Of a stretch of 64,000 nt of DNA, positions 63,221 through 64,000 are shown piece by piece. Location of the stretch: contig JAFVYV010000011.1 of assembly GCA_017508485.1 (NCBI GenBank), forward strand, positions 84,295 to 148,294, in the 5' to 3' direction. The notes below the pieces were generated by a model. The model was not told the DNA's origin and ran no database searches. It saw only the letters and a program-made list of their open reading frames with translations. The stretch is from Clostridia bacterium (GTDB lineage Bacteria; Bacillota; Clostridia; Christensenellales; Borkfalkiaceae). The position numbers were made by a program, and so were the translations under genes. The stretch's first letter is position 1, and every line of letters starts with the position of its first letter.

Positions 63221-63499
63221 ATGAAATATAAAGACAATAGTTTGGTTGAAGAATTAGATGCAATTATTTTATTAAACGGCAATTATGAAACAAAAGGTTT
63301 GTATAAAGGTTATATTGGGACTGTAATGAGTAACTTGATAGATTTACAGGGCATTGTTGTGGCAGATTTTTCTAATCCTATTACAGGTGAAAATATACAA
63401 CCTGTAGTAGAAGTTAAAAAAGAAGATTTTAGGGTGATTTCAAACTCATTATCTGACCAAAAATTAGTCAAAGCCTTTAGAGATTTGTTTAGAAAGTAA
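63221..63499 (+). CDS. DUF4926-like putative immunity protein
   Basis: A 92-residue protein. Its core, VEELDAIILLNGNYETKGLYKGYIGTVMSNLIDLQGIVVADFSNPITGENIQPVVEVKKEDFRVI, has the short SH3-like beta layout of DUF4926, a family often found next to DUF6883-type toxins. It starts nine bases after the toxin-like gene with an AGGAG ribosome binding site, so it is cotranscribed with it. Immunity is inferred from the pairing. Confidence 0.65.
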   Translation: MKYKDNSLVEELDAIILLNGNYETKGLYKGYIGTVMSNLIDLQGIVVADFSNPITGENIQPVVEVKKEDFRVISNSLSDQKLVKAFRDLFRK

Positions 63500-63511
63500 A
63501 AAATAATTATG

Positions 63512-63542
63512 AAAAGACGGTTTTTTTGACCGTCTTTTTTAT
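63512..63542 (+). terminator. Terminator after the toxin-immunity pair
   Basis: AAGACGGT / ACCGTCTT stem with a T-rich loop and a T run. Confidence 0.92.
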
Positions 63543-63565
63543 TTTGCAATCAAAAACTTTTAAAG

Positions 63566-63594
63566 TTGACAATAAAATGAAAATATAATAAAAT
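63566..63594 (+). promoter_or_regulatory. SigA promoter of ispG giving a leaderless mRNA
   Basis: TTGACA (63566-63571), a 17-base spacer and TAAAAT (63589-63594). The expected start of transcription falls at or next to the ATG at 63602; there is no ribosome binding site. A TATAAT at 63584 is only 12 bases from the -35. Confidence 0.65.
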
Positions 63595-63601
63595 AAATAC
63601 T

Positions 63602-64000
63602 ATGAGTACGAAGAAAGTAAAAATAGGTAATATCTCAATAGGTGGTGGCGAAAGGGTTGCCGTGCAATCTATGATAACCACCCTTCCTAAAGATGAAAAA
63701 TCGGTAAAAGAAATTCTCCGTTTAGAAAAAGCGGGGTGTGATATCGTGCGCTTTGCAGTTAAAGATGAGTTAGATGCAAAGGCAATTAAACTTTTAAAAG
63801 AAAAAACTAATATTCCACTTGTTGCAGATATTCACTTTGACTATAAGTTAGCGATAGCGTCAATAGAAAACGGCGCTGATAAAATAAGAATTAACCCTGG
63901 CAACATAGGTGGCGATGACAAGGTTAAAGCCGTTGCATCTTGCTTAAAAGAACACGGCGTACCTGTTAGAGTTGGCGCAAACACGGGCAGTATTGAAAAA
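63602..64000 (+). CDS. ispG: 4-hydroxy-3-methylbut-2-en-1-yl diphosphate synthase, 3'-partial
   Basis: IspG (GcpE) is an iron-sulfur enzyme of the MEP isoprenoid pathway. The first 133 residues are in the window and open at the right edge. They show KVKIGNISIGGGERVAVQSMITTLP, the barrel segment DIVRFAV, LVADIHFDYKLA, DKIRINPGNIGG and PVRVGANTGS, all conserved in IspG. The cysteine-rich cluster domain is beyond the window. It is a housekeeping gene that marks the right border of the capsid/toxin region. Confidence 0.96.
   Translation, partial: MSTKKVKIGNISIGGGERVAVQSMITTLPKDEKSVKEILRLEKAGCDIVRFAVKDELDAKAIKLLKEKTNIPLVADIHFDYKLAIASIENGADKIRINPGNIGGDDKVKAVASCLKEHGVPVRVGANTGSIEK

Noticed and set aside
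53970-63499. A complete integrated prophage.
   Set aside because: No integrase, repressor, replication, tail, holin or endolysin genes and no att repeats are visible, and housekeeping genes flank the block closely.
1-64000. CRISPR arrays, rRNA genes and insertion sequences.
   Set aside because: I saw no regularly spaced repeats, no rRNA sequence, and no transposase frame or terminal inverted repeats of an IS.

Overview
The window comes from a low-GC Gram-positive genome, most likely a spore-forming member of the Clostridia. The evidence is the marker set: SpoIIID, a PdaB-like deacetylase, WhiA, RNase J, a T-box leader, DegV, an archaeal-type AspRS, a DUF6062 protein, and the TrmR/TrhP tRNA-modification pair. 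Intergenic regions are AT-rich, promoters are mostly SigA-like with 17-base spacers, and start sites mostly carry AGGAG-type ribosome binding sites. Two long genes carry single-base frameshifts (lon, and a secreted modular protein), which could be real or assembly errors. Assignment below class level is not possible from sequence reading alone.

1-9.2 kb is mostly housekeeping: lon (open at the left edge, frameshifted), engB, a DUF6062 protein, tRNA-Leu(CAA), the overlapping genes polA-coaE-lytic transglycosylase, tRNA-Leu(GAG), a TIGR04076 protein, a GNAT acetyltransferase and an EamA permease. 9.3-17.7 kb is accessory or surface-related: a frameshifted secreted protein with about four carbohydrate-binding-like modules, a GT-rich tract, a MATE exporter, DegV, and an orphan phage tail-fibre-like protein. 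17.7-23.7 kb holds aspS, a T-box leader, an unusual HTH-cupin-acyl-CoA-synthetase fusion and a sodium symporter. The fusion gene is flanked by two copies of a structured repeat of about 110 bases, and these copies show compensatory base changes.

23.8-44.9 kb is core metabolism and information processing: a solute-binding-like protein, murB-PHP-whiA-dnaE-pfkA-pfp (ATP- and PPi-dependent phosphofructokinases in tandem), an EF-G-like GTPase with fruK, spoIIID behind a SigE-like promoter, an ArsB-type permease, a PAP2 phosphatase, serC-serA, and rnj-trmR-trhP. 45-51 kb holds parE-parC (topoisomerase IV type), the PdaB-like deacetylase and a double-OB SSB-like protein.

51.1-63.5 kb is the most unusual part. 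Two membrane-anchored exported proteins with SH3-like regions lie around a perfect Gram-positive LexA (SOS) box. They are followed by a capsid cluster on the plus strand: terminase large subunit, a small-terminase tail, portal, scaffold, major capsid protein, an adaptor-like protein, a beta-rich protein and a coiled-coil protein. No integrase, replication, tail or lysis gene accompanies it. Beyond a terminator the cluster ends in a short MuF-derived protein with a DUF6883-like domain and a DUF4926-like partner, which looks like a toxin-immunity pair. ispG then begins and runs off the right edge. The cluster reads as a reduced or domesticated phage head module, possibly SOS-controlled.
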